The notes under the pieces are model-generated. The model searched no databases and was not told the DNA's origin. It saw only the letters and a program-made list of their open reading frames with translations. Positions 48,692 to 54,870 of a DNA stretch of 64,000 nucleotides are shown here, piece by piece. The translations under genes and the position numbers were made by a program. Within the stretch, counting starts at the first letter, position 1, and each line of letters opens with the position of its first letter. This DNA comes from a virus: IMG/VR virus record IMGVR_UViG_3300030503_000566, positions 1-64,000 of that record, one strand, 5' to 3'.

Positions 48692-48701
48692 ATTTAGAGT
48701 T
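48692..48701 (-). promoter_or_regulatory. AACTCTAAAT element
   Basis: One of seven exact 10-mers (also 41966, 46634, 47192, 47271, 48203, 48509), each a few nt upstream of a start codon on the minus strand. See findings. Confidence 0.7.
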
Positions 48702-48711
48702 TAATTAGTTG

Positions 48712-48728
48712 TTAATGCCATATAGAGC
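48712..48728 (-). promoter_or_regulatory. 17-bp recurring element (GCTCTATATGGCATTAA)
   Basis: Read on the minus strand 22 nt upstream of the first small gene. Also at 61220-61236 (same), 54427-54443 (one mismatch, opposite orientation) and partly at 45896-45908. Candidate phage promoter or operator. Confidence 0.55.
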
Positions 48729-48864
48729 TAATACCGTTACTGTTTATAACACTGTTATTTTATCCTAACACTGTTAGATATGGGTGATATTACACCATTT
48801 ATAGACTTGAGTAGTCTAAACACGTAAGTCTTCAGTGTAATACAATATATAATGGAGTAAAACA

Positions 48865-48878
48865 TTGACAATTGTCAA
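48865..48878. promoter_or_regulatory. Perfect palindrome TTGACAATTGTCAA
   Basis: A perfect 14-bp palindrome in the non-coding region, the size and shape of a dimeric repressor operator. It is not seen elsewhere in the window by eye. Confidence 0.55.
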
Positions 48879-48926
48879 CAAATGGATATAAATGAGTAAG
48901 AAATGTAGTAAATAAAGGGGAATATA

Positions 48927-48958
48927 TTTGGTTATGTCAGTAATACTGCATACATTTG
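48927..48958 (+). promoter_or_regulatory. Rightward Bacteroidota-type promoter without a downstream gene
   Basis: TTTG (48927-48930), 20-nt spacer, TACATTTG (48951-48958). The next 340 nt rightward hold no gene, so it would make a non-coding or antisense transcript. Confidence 0.6.
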
Positions 48959-49247
48959 CATTTCAGTTTAACATTTCATTAGGACACATAGATAAGTTAT
49001 AGGCTACGGACTCACTGGCTACTATACCCCTAAGTAATTGATTCACTGAAAGTTGCCTCATTTGTCCCACCTTTTTCACTACCTTAGTGTCAAAGGTTTT
49101 GTTGTTTGTGTTACTGTAGGTAATTGAGTAAAGAGGGTTGCTAAAGTTTTATACCATTATATATAGTAACACTCAACCTACCCATAGTGTGAATAATGTA
49201 GTACATTACTGAAAAATGTAGTACAAGGGAGAACCTATATACTGTTA

Positions 49248-49282
49248 TAATAGGGACCAGCCATTACAGCCAGTCCCTATTA
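49248..49282. terminator. Hairpin downstream of 49297-49659
   Basis: A 10-bp perfect stem TAATAGGGAC/GTCCCTATTA encloses a short inner region. A T-run is missing on both strands, so it is a likely transcript end or processing hairpin rather than a classic terminator. Confidence 0.5.
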
Positions 49283-49296
49283 ATCAGCCATTTACA

Positions 49297-49659
49297 TTAG
49301 AAGGCAGCACCCGCCAGTTTGGCAACAGCAGCCTCAGAGAGATTGAGAGTCTTAGCGACCTTCTGCACTTCGGCAGCAACCTCTGCTTCGAGAGTACCAA
49401 CCTCAGCAGCAGCCTCGATAGCACTCACTTTGTCAGGAAAGGTAGCAGTGATCTGCCAGATTTCGCGAGGTGTCTCCAGTTTAACCAGATTGCCATCTTC
49501 GTCAGTGGTCATTGTCTGTGTAGTCTTGATGGCATAGGCATACTGGCCTGCTACAAGCTCCATGGTCTTAGTCCTTGGAAAGAATACTCTGCCTGTGATG
49601 TCATTGGCATAAGTCCTGTCGCTGCCACTTTTGGCAACATTTGCGATTTTGATTAACAT
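49297..49659 (-). CDS. Unknown protein with GC-rich codon use, 120 aa
   Basis: 120 residues. The N-terminal half is basic and beta-rich (MLIKIANVAKSGSDRTYAND). The C-terminal half is an Ala/Glu/Val-rich helix (EAAAEVGTLEAEVAAEVQKV) ending KLAGAAF. The gene is clearly richer in G and C than all neighbours, typical of high expression or recent arrival. It is monocistronic between the two gene blocks. Function unknown; a nucleoid- or DNA-associated protein is possible (inference). Confidence 0.75.
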   Translation of the reverse strand: MLIKIANVAKSGSDRTYANDITGRVFFPRTKTMELVAGQYAYAIKTTQTMTTDEDGNLVKLETPREIWQITATFPDKVSAIEAAAEVGTLEAEVAAEVQKVAKTLNLSEAAVAKLAGAAF

Positions 49660-49829
49660 GATTAAAAGTTTAAATGTTTAAGAAATTACTAATCAGGCAG
49701 GCAGCTACCCGGGGGTACCCACCTACCGCTATAATACCTAGGGGGTTTTGGGATGGTGTATACTTACCTCCCATAAAAATGAAAACTTTTTCTGGAGAAA
49801 AAAAATTATTTTCCAAACCCAAAATAACC

Positions 49830-49837
49830 TACCTTTG
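49830..49837 (+). promoter_or_regulatory. -7 element before the rightward block
   Basis: TACCTTTG matches TANNTTTG and ends 5 nt before the ATG at 49843, giving a leaderless transcript if used. No convincing TTTG is seen at -33. Confidence 0.45.
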
Positions 49838-49842
49838 TAATT

Positions 49843-50040
49843 ATGGATCATGCAATAAACATAAATGTAGACTATCTTGGGTACTCAGAAGATTTCTCCC
49901 TGACAATGGAGTTCATTAGGCAGTTACCTGATAAGGGTAAAATTGCCTTAGTTAATAGGATTGTTAAGGTGAGTAAAAGACTTGAGTTTATTAGGAATCA
50001 GGGTAGTGCTATACCCTTACCTGCTGATTTAAGAGATTAA
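49843..50040 (+). CDS. Small protein, 65 aa
   Basis: 65 residues, alpha/beta, with a basic middle (DKGKIALVNRIVKVSKRLEF). First gene of the rightward block. Function unknown. Confidence 0.7.
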   Translation: MDHAININVDYLGYSEDFSLTMEFIRQLPDKGKIALVNRIVKVSKRLEFIRNQGSAIPLPADLRD

Positions 50041-50053
50041 TAAAGAATATAAT

Positions 50054-50284
50054 ATGAACTTTATAGTAATGATATACCCCGATGGGTTAGTACATAAGCT
50101 TCCTCAGGATGATCCTATGTATACGGACCTTATGACAAAGATAAAAAATGCTGCCCCTACCTTTACTCCTTACTCAGATGATGGAGATTTAGGTTTGTTC
50201 TTTGATGTTGTAGGCTCTAAGGGTCCTGTCAGGTTTAAGGTACCTACTACCAGTAGCACAACTACAACAAGCACAACTCAGTAA
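50054..50284 (+). CDS. Small protein with Ser/Thr tail, 76 aa
   Basis: 76 residues. The C-terminus is a Ser/Thr tract (PTTSSTTTTSTTQ). The first part is beta-rich (MNFIVMIYPDGLVHKLPQDD). The terminator that follows ends this two-gene unit. Function unknown. Confidence 0.65.
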   Translation: MNFIVMIYPDGLVHKLPQDDPMYTDLMTKIKNAAPTFTPYSDDGDLGLFFDVVGSKGPVRFKVPTTSSTTTTSTTQ

Positions 50285-50290
50285 AAAATA

Positions 50291-50324
50291 AACCCCTAAG
50301 TATAGAGATACTCGTGGGGTTTTC
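50291..50324 (+). terminator. Intrinsic terminator
   Basis: AACCCC...GGGGTT (50291-50296 with 50316-50321) with an inner AGTAT/ATACT pair, followed by TTCTT. It ends 50054-50284. Confidence 0.85.
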
Positions 50325-50364
50325 TTAAACACAATATTTTATCCCAAGATTAATGATATTTTAA

Positions 50365-50396
50365 TTTGGTGGTTATGAGAATGTAGCATATCTTTG
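50365..50396 (+). promoter_or_regulatory. Bacteroidota-type promoter
   Basis: TTTG (50365-50368), 20-nt spacer, TATCTTTG (50389-50396), an exact match. The -7 box ends 5 nt before the ATG at 50402. Confidence 0.85.
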
Positions 50397-50401
50397 TGAG
50401 C

Positions 50402-50707
50402 ATGATAATTACATTAATTATACTATTGGTATCCATAGGATTAGGATATGGTCTATTTACTTCCCATTTCTTTTATTGGGGATATAATATTTTATCCCTA
50501 AAGTACCCCTATTATAATTTTGGTGTCTCTTTTAAGGGTTTTCACCTAACAACTTCCGAGGGTAAACAGTTCCTACGAAATACTTTTATCTTAGGGCTTG
50601 TACTGGTTGAGATTTGGGTTTCCTTTTATATAAGAATTGATGGTGACAAAATAGAACAAGAAGATGATATTACAACTATCCCCACCCCTACCTCTCTGGT
50701 CAGTTGA
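50402..50707 (+). CDS. Membrane protein, 101 aa
   Basis: 101 residues with two transmembrane segments (ITLIILLVSIGLGYGLF and a second near residue 66). The GTG at 50396 lies in the promoter -7 box, so the ATG at 50402 is the start. Function unknown. Confidence 0.7.
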   Translation: MIITLIILLVSIGLGYGLFTSHFFYWGYNILSLKYPYYNFGVSFKGFHLTTSEGKQFLRNTFILGLVLVEIWVSFYIRIDGDKIEQEDDITTIPTPTSLVS

Positions 50708-50933
50708 TCACCAAGAGGAGTGCTATGCTTTTATAGCCTTAGACTATGGTATTGAGGATTTTATGTATTTTGTAGTAGCATTGGAGAAAACAGGAGAGAT
50801 TTGGGTTATACCCTCCTCTAAACTTAGAGCATCAAAGAATTTCACTGCTGGTAGGCCCTCACTCAATAAGGAACCCTACTCAGCATATTTACAACATGGA
50901 TCGCCGGAGATCAAACCACTTGCAAAGGATTAA
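50664..50933 (+). CDS. Unknown protein, 89 aa
   Basis: 89 residues with a beta-rich first half (CYAFIALDYGIEDFMYFVV) and basic second half. It overlaps 50402-50707 by 44 nt; the start choice is uncertain. Function unknown. Confidence 0.6.
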   Translation: MILQLSPPLPLWSVDHQEECYAFIALDYGIEDFMYFVVALEKTGEIWVIPSSKLRASKNFTAGRPSLNKEPYSAYLQHGSPEIKPLAKD

Positions 50934-50934
50934 A

Positions 50935-51669
50935 ATGAGGACGTACTATTGGACTAAAAAACCTAATTTTGGAGATCTCCTAACCCCTCTTCTATTAAAG
51001 AGGTTTACGGGCTTGCCCTCCACCCTCTCTACTCCACAGGATGCTGAATTAGTTATGGTGGGTTCTATCCTGCATCATTTATCATCTGACTATAAAGGGG
51101 TAATTGCTGGGTGTGGTGCTTTACAACCACTTCATTATTGGTTTCCTAAAGCTAATATATTAGCAGTAAGGGGGCCATTGACATTACACTCTATTAAAAG
51201 TAAAAAGGGCTATATAGTACTAGGTGATCCGGGGTTATTAGCTGATGAACTTGTGCCTCCTCAAGATAGGATATATGAGTTGGGAGTAGTACCACATTGG
51301 AGTGATACACAACTTGCTAAAGATGAACGCTTTACTAAATATGATCCTAAGATTATAGATGTAACTCAAGACCCACTGAAGGTGATTACTGAGATTGCTC
51401 AGTGTAAAAAGATTGTCTCCTCATCCCTACATGGTATCATATTAGCAGATGCTTTTTATATCCCTAGGAGGATTGAATTGGCTCCCGATATGATAAGTAA
51501 TCCTTTTGAGGGGGGAACATTTAAATGGGAAGACTATTCCCTCTCTATAGGTATGAAATTTAAGACAGGGCTTACACAGGAACCTGAAAGAAATAAAATC
51601 ACAGAACGGCAACATGAACTTTATGATGTTATGCAGGAGATCAAGGGAATTTTTAAAAAGACTATATAG
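50935..51669 (+). CDS. Polysaccharide pyruvyl transferase-like protein
   Basis: 244 residues from the ATG at 50935. The pattern NFGDLLTPLL, VGSILHHL, AVRGPLTL, LGDPGLL and a late SSLHGII is the polysaccharide pyruvyltransferase/WcaK signature. The enzyme would add pyruvate ketals to sugars. With the next gene it may modify glycans of the host or virion (inference). A longer start at 50896 overlaps the gene before it. Confidence 0.75.
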   Translation: MRTYYWTKKPNFGDLLTPLLLKRFTGLPSTLSTPQDAELVMVGSILHHLSSDYKGVIAGCGALQPLHYWFPKANILAVRGPLTLHSIKSKKGYIVLGDPGLLADELVPPQDRIYELGVVPHWSDTQLAKDERFTKYDPKIIDVTQDPLKVITEIAQCKKIVSSSLHGIILADAFYIPRRIELAPDMISNPFEGGTFKWEDYSLSIGMKFKTGLTQEPERNKITERQHELYDVMQEIKGIFKKTI

Positions 51670-51670
51670 A

Positions 51671-52555
51671 ATGTTTTTTAAGAAGAGACCTGTTATTTCC
51701 TTATTGATACCCTTCTCCTCGAAGGACCCACTTAGAAAGAAGAACTTCAAGTGGCTTCTTCAGTATTGGAGGTATGAGTTACCTGAGGCTGAGGTAGTTG
51801 TAGGTAAATCCTCCTCCAAGATCTTTTGTAAAGGAGAGGCACTTAACGATGCAGCCTCAAGAGCTAGGGGAGATATATTTGTTATACTGGATGCAGATGC
51901 CTACCTGAATGGATATATACTTAGGGAGTGTGCTAATTCAATATTGCAATCACTTAAGGAGGGATACCCTTTGTGGTATGTACCTTATAGAAATCTGTAT
52001 AGGCTAAAAGAGGGTATAACTAAAGCTGTAGTAGCCTCTAATCCTCGTAATCCCCTAAGACTAACCCCATTAGATAACTGGATTTTGGCTGAGGAGGGTG
52101 GTGCTAAAGCAAGATATGGACATAGGTATGGTGCTATGTGTATGATGTTCCCTAGGGAGGCCTATGATCTTATAGGTAACTTTGACGAGAGATTTAAAGG
52201 ATGGGGTGGAGAGGATGTTGCTCTACTCAGAATGCTGGATACTCTATATGGGAAACATAAAACAGTTGAGGAGAATATATATCATCTTTGGCATCCCACT
52301 ATAGGTGATAGCTATGATACTAGGAGATGGGTGGGCCAAGATTCTGGATCTATAAATTGGTCACTAGCAAAGCGTTATAATAGGGCGGTTAGATGGCCCT
52401 CCCGTATGCAGGAGATACTTGAGGAGAGTCAGTACTATTATAAGTACAAGGTTGAGAGTAAGGATGAGTATCCTGACTATGAGACTGCTGTAAAGCGAGG
52501 ACATCTCCCCTCCATAGAGAATATTAGAGATCTTTTAAAAAGAATAAATAAATAA
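51671..52555 (+). CDS. Family 2-like glycosyltransferase
   Basis: 294 residues from the ATG at 51671, 1 nt after the stop of the pyruvyl transferase-like gene. It has ISLLIPFSSKDPLR, a DXD-like ILDADAYLNG, and GNFDERFKGWGGED, the galactosyltransferase-type acceptor motif. The two genes look like a glycan-modifying pair. Confidence 0.8.
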   Translation: MFFKKRPVISLLIPFSSKDPLRKKNFKWLLQYWRYELPEAEVVVGKSSSKIFCKGEALNDAASRARGDIFVILDADAYLNGYILRECANSILQSLKEGYPLWYVPYRNLYRLKEGITKAVVASNPRNPLRLTPLDNWILAEEGGAKARYGHRYGAMCMMFPREAYDLIGNFDERFKGWGGEDVALLRMLDTLYGKHKTVEENIYHLWHPTIGDSYDTRRWVGQDSGSINWSLAKRYNRAVRWPSRMQEILEESQYYYKYKVESKDEYPDYETAVKRGHLPSIENIRDLLKRINK

Positions 52556-52557
52556 TT

Positions 52558-53361
52558 ATGGCAAGTACTTTCAGCGTAAAAGGTTATTGGAAACATAAGA
52601 AATTAGGTAGGAAGGCTGTATCAAAAGCACCTACCTTAAAACTATCTAAGTATTTGAATTATAAGTCATTACCTCCTATTCCTGCTGAACTAGAGAGGTA
52701 TACCTCCCTCACAGATTGGACTATGATGGGTAATGATACTTATGGTGATTGTACCTGTGCTGCTGCTGGACATGGGATTATGGCTTGGACTAGTGAGTAC
52801 TCCCTCATTACACCTTCAGAAACTTCTGTACTTGCGGTATATACTGCCGTAACTGCTAAGGAGTGCTCATGTGCAGGTTTTAATGCTACAACTGATGCTA
52901 ATGATAATGGTTGCATTATTACAGATGTTCAGGATTATTGGAAGACGGTAGGTGTAGATGGTCATAAGATTGATTTATATACCTCAGTAGATATTACCAA
53001 TCATGGTGAGGTTAGAAATGCCACCTACCTATTCGGCCTATTGAATATTGGACTGGCTCTCCCATTAACTGCTCAGGATCAACCTACTTTATGGGATGTA
53101 ACTGATACCACCCTTAGTGGTAATGCTGCCCCCGGTTCTTGGGGAGGACATGATGTTATTATAGTAGGGTATAACGCAACTACTCTAGATCTGATCACTT
53201 GGGGTGAGAGGATTAAGATGACTTGGGCTTTTTGGAATGCTTATGTAGATGAGGCATACGCTATACTTGCACCAGATTGGTTCTCAACCTCTTCTCCACA
53301 TCACATCTCACCAACAGGCTTAAGCTTGGCACAGTTGGAGGCTGATATGAAACTAGTTTAA
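52558..53361 (+). CDS. Papain-like cysteine protease homologue
   Basis: 267 residues. GNDTYGDCTCAAAGHG places C65 and C67 in the papain-type active-site region, SWGGHDVIIVGYN gives His198, and ITWGERIKMTW corresponds to the usual Asn/Trp-Gly segment (Thr instead of Asn). The protein could process a structural or host protein, or be a receptor-binding-associated enzyme. It has no signal peptide. Confidence 0.75.
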   Translation: MASTFSVKGYWKHKKLGRKAVSKAPTLKLSKYLNYKSLPPIPAELERYTSLTDWTMMGNDTYGDCTCAAAGHGIMAWTSEYSLITPSETSVLAVYTAVTAKECSCAGFNATTDANDNGCIITDVQDYWKTVGVDGHKIDLYTSVDITNHGEVRNATYLFGLLNIGLALPLTAQDQPTLWDVTDTTLSGNAAPGSWGGHDVIIVGYNATTLDLITWGERIKMTWAFWNAYVDEAYAILAPDWFSTSSPHHISPTGLSLAQLEADMKLV

Positions 53362-53814
53362 ATTATCAAACTCCCAATGACAGTTTGGGCATAAACCTCT
53401 TAAATTATCAGGATGGTTTATTTCAGATAATTTTGTATCTGGAGAGAATGAAGATACTGCTCTGATATGACAGGCTTCTATATGTTTATCATAACCGCAA
53501 TTTTGACAAGATACAATTCCTAATTGTTTAAGAATAGATCTAGCTCTACTTCGTACTAGAGCGAAAGCCGAGCTTCTATGATGTTTGATATAAATTGCTT
53601 TTTCTAATGTGAGATCATCTATTTGAGGAATTGTTCTTATACCTCTGCAATCTTCACAATATGTCCAAGCAGATCGTATAGATCTGCCACAATTTTTACA
53701 ATTTCCTTCTTTTTTTCTTCTTGGGTTAAGTTTATTATTGTAACTTACAGAGCAAGAACGAGAACAAAATTTAGGATTATTAGTTTCTTCGTTGCAATTT
53801 ATACAGTTATTCAT
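53353..53814 (-). CDS. HNH endonuclease with zinc knuckles
   Basis: 153 residues from the ATG at 53814. Three Cys clusters (CINCNEE, FCSRSCS, CKNCGRS...CEDC) come before SCQNCGYDKHIEACHI and CPNCHWEF, the HNH core with structural zinc. It is the only leftward gene here and lies 2 nt from the tRNA-Arg 5' end. A longer start to 53880 is rejected because it would run through the tRNA. Likely a free-standing homing-type nuclease. Confidence 0.8.
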   Translation of the reverse strand: MNNCINCNEETNNPKFCSRSCSVSYNNKLNPRRKKEGNCKNCGRSIRSAWTYCEDCRGIRTIPQIDDLTLEKAIYIKHHRSSAFALVRSRARSILKQLGIVSCQNCGYDKHIEACHIRAVSSFSPDTKLSEINHPDNLRGLCPNCHWEFDNLN

Positions 53815-53816
53815 TG

Positions 53817-53889
53817 GGAGATATAGTTCAACTGGAAAGAATAGAGGCCTTCTAAGCCCCTGATGATGGATCATCCCCATCTATCTCCT
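53817..53889 (+). tRNA. tRNA-Arg-like (anticodon UCU)
   Basis: Acceptor GGAGATA/TATCTCC pairs perfectly, the D-stem GTTC/GAAT has GG in its loop, the anticodon stem GAGGC/GCCCC (one A-C mismatch) has loop CTTCTAA, and the T-stem GATGG/CCATC is perfect. The T-loop ATCATCC swaps the usual T54/A58 pair to A54/T58. It would read AGA, the main Arg codon of the phage. The discriminator is T, unusual for Arg, so it may be degenerate. Confidence 0.65.
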
Positions 53890-53934
53890 CAAATATATGA
53901 ATTGAAAGTGAATGTACAAAATTTATTTTTTATT

Positions 53935-53960
53935 TAGATTCGATTCCCAAATGAGGCCTT
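53935..53960 (+). other. tRNA 3'-end-like remnant
   Basis: TTCGATTCCC followed by AAATGAGGCC looks like a tRNA T-loop and acceptor 3' half, but no D-arm or matching 5' half is found upstream. Probably a decayed tRNA or a chance match. Confidence 0.3.
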
Positions 53961-53963
53961 TAT

Positions 53964-54036
53964 GGCGGGTTAGAGAAGTGGTTATCTCGCTAGGCTCATA
54001 ACCTAGAGATCGTTGGTTCGAATCCTTCACTCGCTA
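53964..54036 (+). tRNA. tRNA-Met (anticodon CAU)
   Basis: Acceptor GGCGGGT/ACTCGCT (two wobbles), D-stem GAGA/TCTC with GG in the loop, anticodon stem CTAGG/CCTAG with loop CTCATAA, T-loop TTCGAAT. The T-stem GTTGG/CCTTC has two U-U mismatches. An elongator Met or an Ile2 (lysidine) tRNA; the initiator mismatch at 1-72 is absent. No CCA is encoded. Confidence 0.8.
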
Positions 54037-54038
54037 CT

Positions 54039-54125
54039 ATGATAAGTGTATTAGAAGGAGTATTGATTATATTTGTATTTTGTTACATATGTTACAAGGT
54101 CATGAAATGGGTAATCAACGGGTAG
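54039..54125 (+). CDS. Membrane micropeptide, 28 aa
   Basis: 28 residues with a transmembrane helix (VLEGVLIIFVFCYICYKVM). Starts 3 nt after the tRNA-Met. Function unknown. Confidence 0.5.
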   Translation: MISVLEGVLIIFVFCYICYKVMKWVING

Positions 54126-54217
54126 TTCGGTAATATATACGAACTGTCTGTTATTCCGTACAAAATACCGAACTTTGTTTGTTATATCAGACATTAAAAA
54201 GATTTGGCTATTCCGTA
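54125..54217. promoter_or_regulatory. Cluster of TTCSGTA-type repeats
   Basis: GTTCGGTA (54125-54132), CGAAC (54140-54144), ATTCCGTA (54153-54160), TACCGAAC (54166-54173) and ATTCCGTA (54210-54217) form inverted and direct copies around a promoter. The last copy lies inside the promoter spacer, as an operator would. Confidence 0.6.
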
Positions 54218-54234
54218 AAAAGTTCTTATCTTTA
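54203..54234 (+). promoter_or_regulatory. Promoter upstream of a micropeptide
   Basis: TTTG (54203-54206), 20-nt spacer, TATCTTTA (54227-54234), one mismatch to consensus. The spacer carries an ATTCCGTA copy. Confidence 0.65.
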
Positions 54235-54254
54235 TATTCACTAAATTATTTTAT

Positions 54255-54341
54255 ATGTTAACAGTAATTGTGGGCGTACTCGCTTATTTTGCAGGGGTGA
54301 TTACAGTATATGTGGTTAGAAATAATAAGAATAGTCTATAA
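54255..54341 (+). CDS. Membrane micropeptide, 28 aa
   Basis: 28 residues with a transmembrane helix (MLTVIVGVLAYFAGVITVYV) and a basic tail. It has its own promoter and terminator, which argues for a real transcript. Function unknown. Confidence 0.6.
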   Translation: MLTVIVGVLAYFAGVITVYVVRNNKNSL

Positions 54342-54375
54342 GATATTAATCTAATTAGTCCGTCCCATTGCAGGT

Positions 54376-54410
54376 AACTCTCTAGCCCCTAGGCTAGGGA
54401 GTTTTTTGTT
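54376..54410 (+). terminator. Strong intrinsic terminator
   Basis: AACTCTCTAGCC/GGCTAGGGAGTT with a 4-nt loop, followed by TTTTTTG. It ends the micropeptide transcript. Confidence 0.9.
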
Positions 54411-54426
54411 TTTAATAAAAAACTTT

Positions 54427-54443
54427 GCTCTATATAGCATTAA
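54427..54443 (+). promoter_or_regulatory. 17-bp recurring element (GCTCTATATAGCATTAA)
   Basis: One mismatch from the copies at 48712 and 61220. It precedes the late promoter by 24 nt and could be an activator or phage-RNA-polymerase site. Confidence 0.5.
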
Positions 54444-54467
54444 TCCAAAAAGATTGCTATAATCAAT

Positions 54468-54498
54468 TTTGTTAGGATTGTAATACTTACTACCTTTG
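54468..54498 (+). promoter_or_regulatory. Promoter of the packaging/head operon
   Basis: TTTG (54468-54471), 19-nt spacer, TACCTTTG (54491-54498), an exact Bacteroidota consensus. The ATG of the first gene is at 54520. Confidence 0.9.
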
Positions 54499-54519
54499 TT
54501 CTCAAACCAGTATAACTAA

Positions 54520-54870
54520 ATGGGTGATTTTCTTGTACAGACGCTCAAAAAAGAGTTTGAGGATCCATTGGAGAAAGCGGAGAAATATTATTCCCTTCTT
54601 TCTGTATGGAATAACCTATATCTTACCCAAAGAGAAATTGAGCTTTTGGCATATACTGCTGTGGAGGGTACAATCTCCTATGGAGCCTCTAAAGAGAAAT
54701 TCTCCCAGTTATATAACTCATCACCAGCCACTGTTAATAACATGATTTCCAAGTTAAAGGGGATGGGTTTATTGGTTAAAAATGGGGGTAAATATAAAGT
54801 TAATCCAAAGATTCAATTAGACTTTTCTCGTGAAATAGTTCTTGGTTTTAAACTTATTGATCATGCTTAG
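54520..54870 (+). CDS. Winged-helix DNA-binding protein
   Basis: 116 residues. The segment SSPATVNNMISKLKGMGLLV followed by KNGGKYKVNP is a clear winged helix-turn-helix recognition helix and wing. As the first gene of the late operon it could be a regulator of late genes or bind the packaging site. Not assigned to TerS. Confidence 0.75.
   Translation: MGDFLVQTLKKEFEDPLEKAEKYYSLLSVWNNLYLTQREIELLAYTAVEGTISYGASKEKFSQLYNSSPATVNNMISKLKGMGLLVKNGGKYKVNPKIQLDFSREIVLGFKLIDHA

Larger units (their letters stand above)
48690..49296. other. Non-coding control region
   Basis: No gene is supported over about 600 nt. It contains TAACACTGTTA twice (48747-48757, 48766-48776), a perfect 14-bp palindrome TTGACAATTGTCAA (48865-48878) and AATGTAGTACA twice 20 nt apart (49195-49205, 49215-49225) with a partial third (48902-48910). 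It also holds a rightward promoter and a terminator hairpin. It could be an origin or a switch region. Confidence 0.65.

Noticed and set aside
49674-49919. An 81-aa rightward frame before 49843
   Set aside because: It crosses the -7 element and the start of the better-supported gene at 49843 and has no promoter of its own.
53887-53956. A fourth tRNA between tRNA-Arg and tRNA-Met
   Set aside because: A T-loop-like TTCGATT and a CCTCA/TGAGG pair can be found, but the D-arm and anticodon stem do not form and it overlaps tRNA-Arg. Kept only as a possible remnant.
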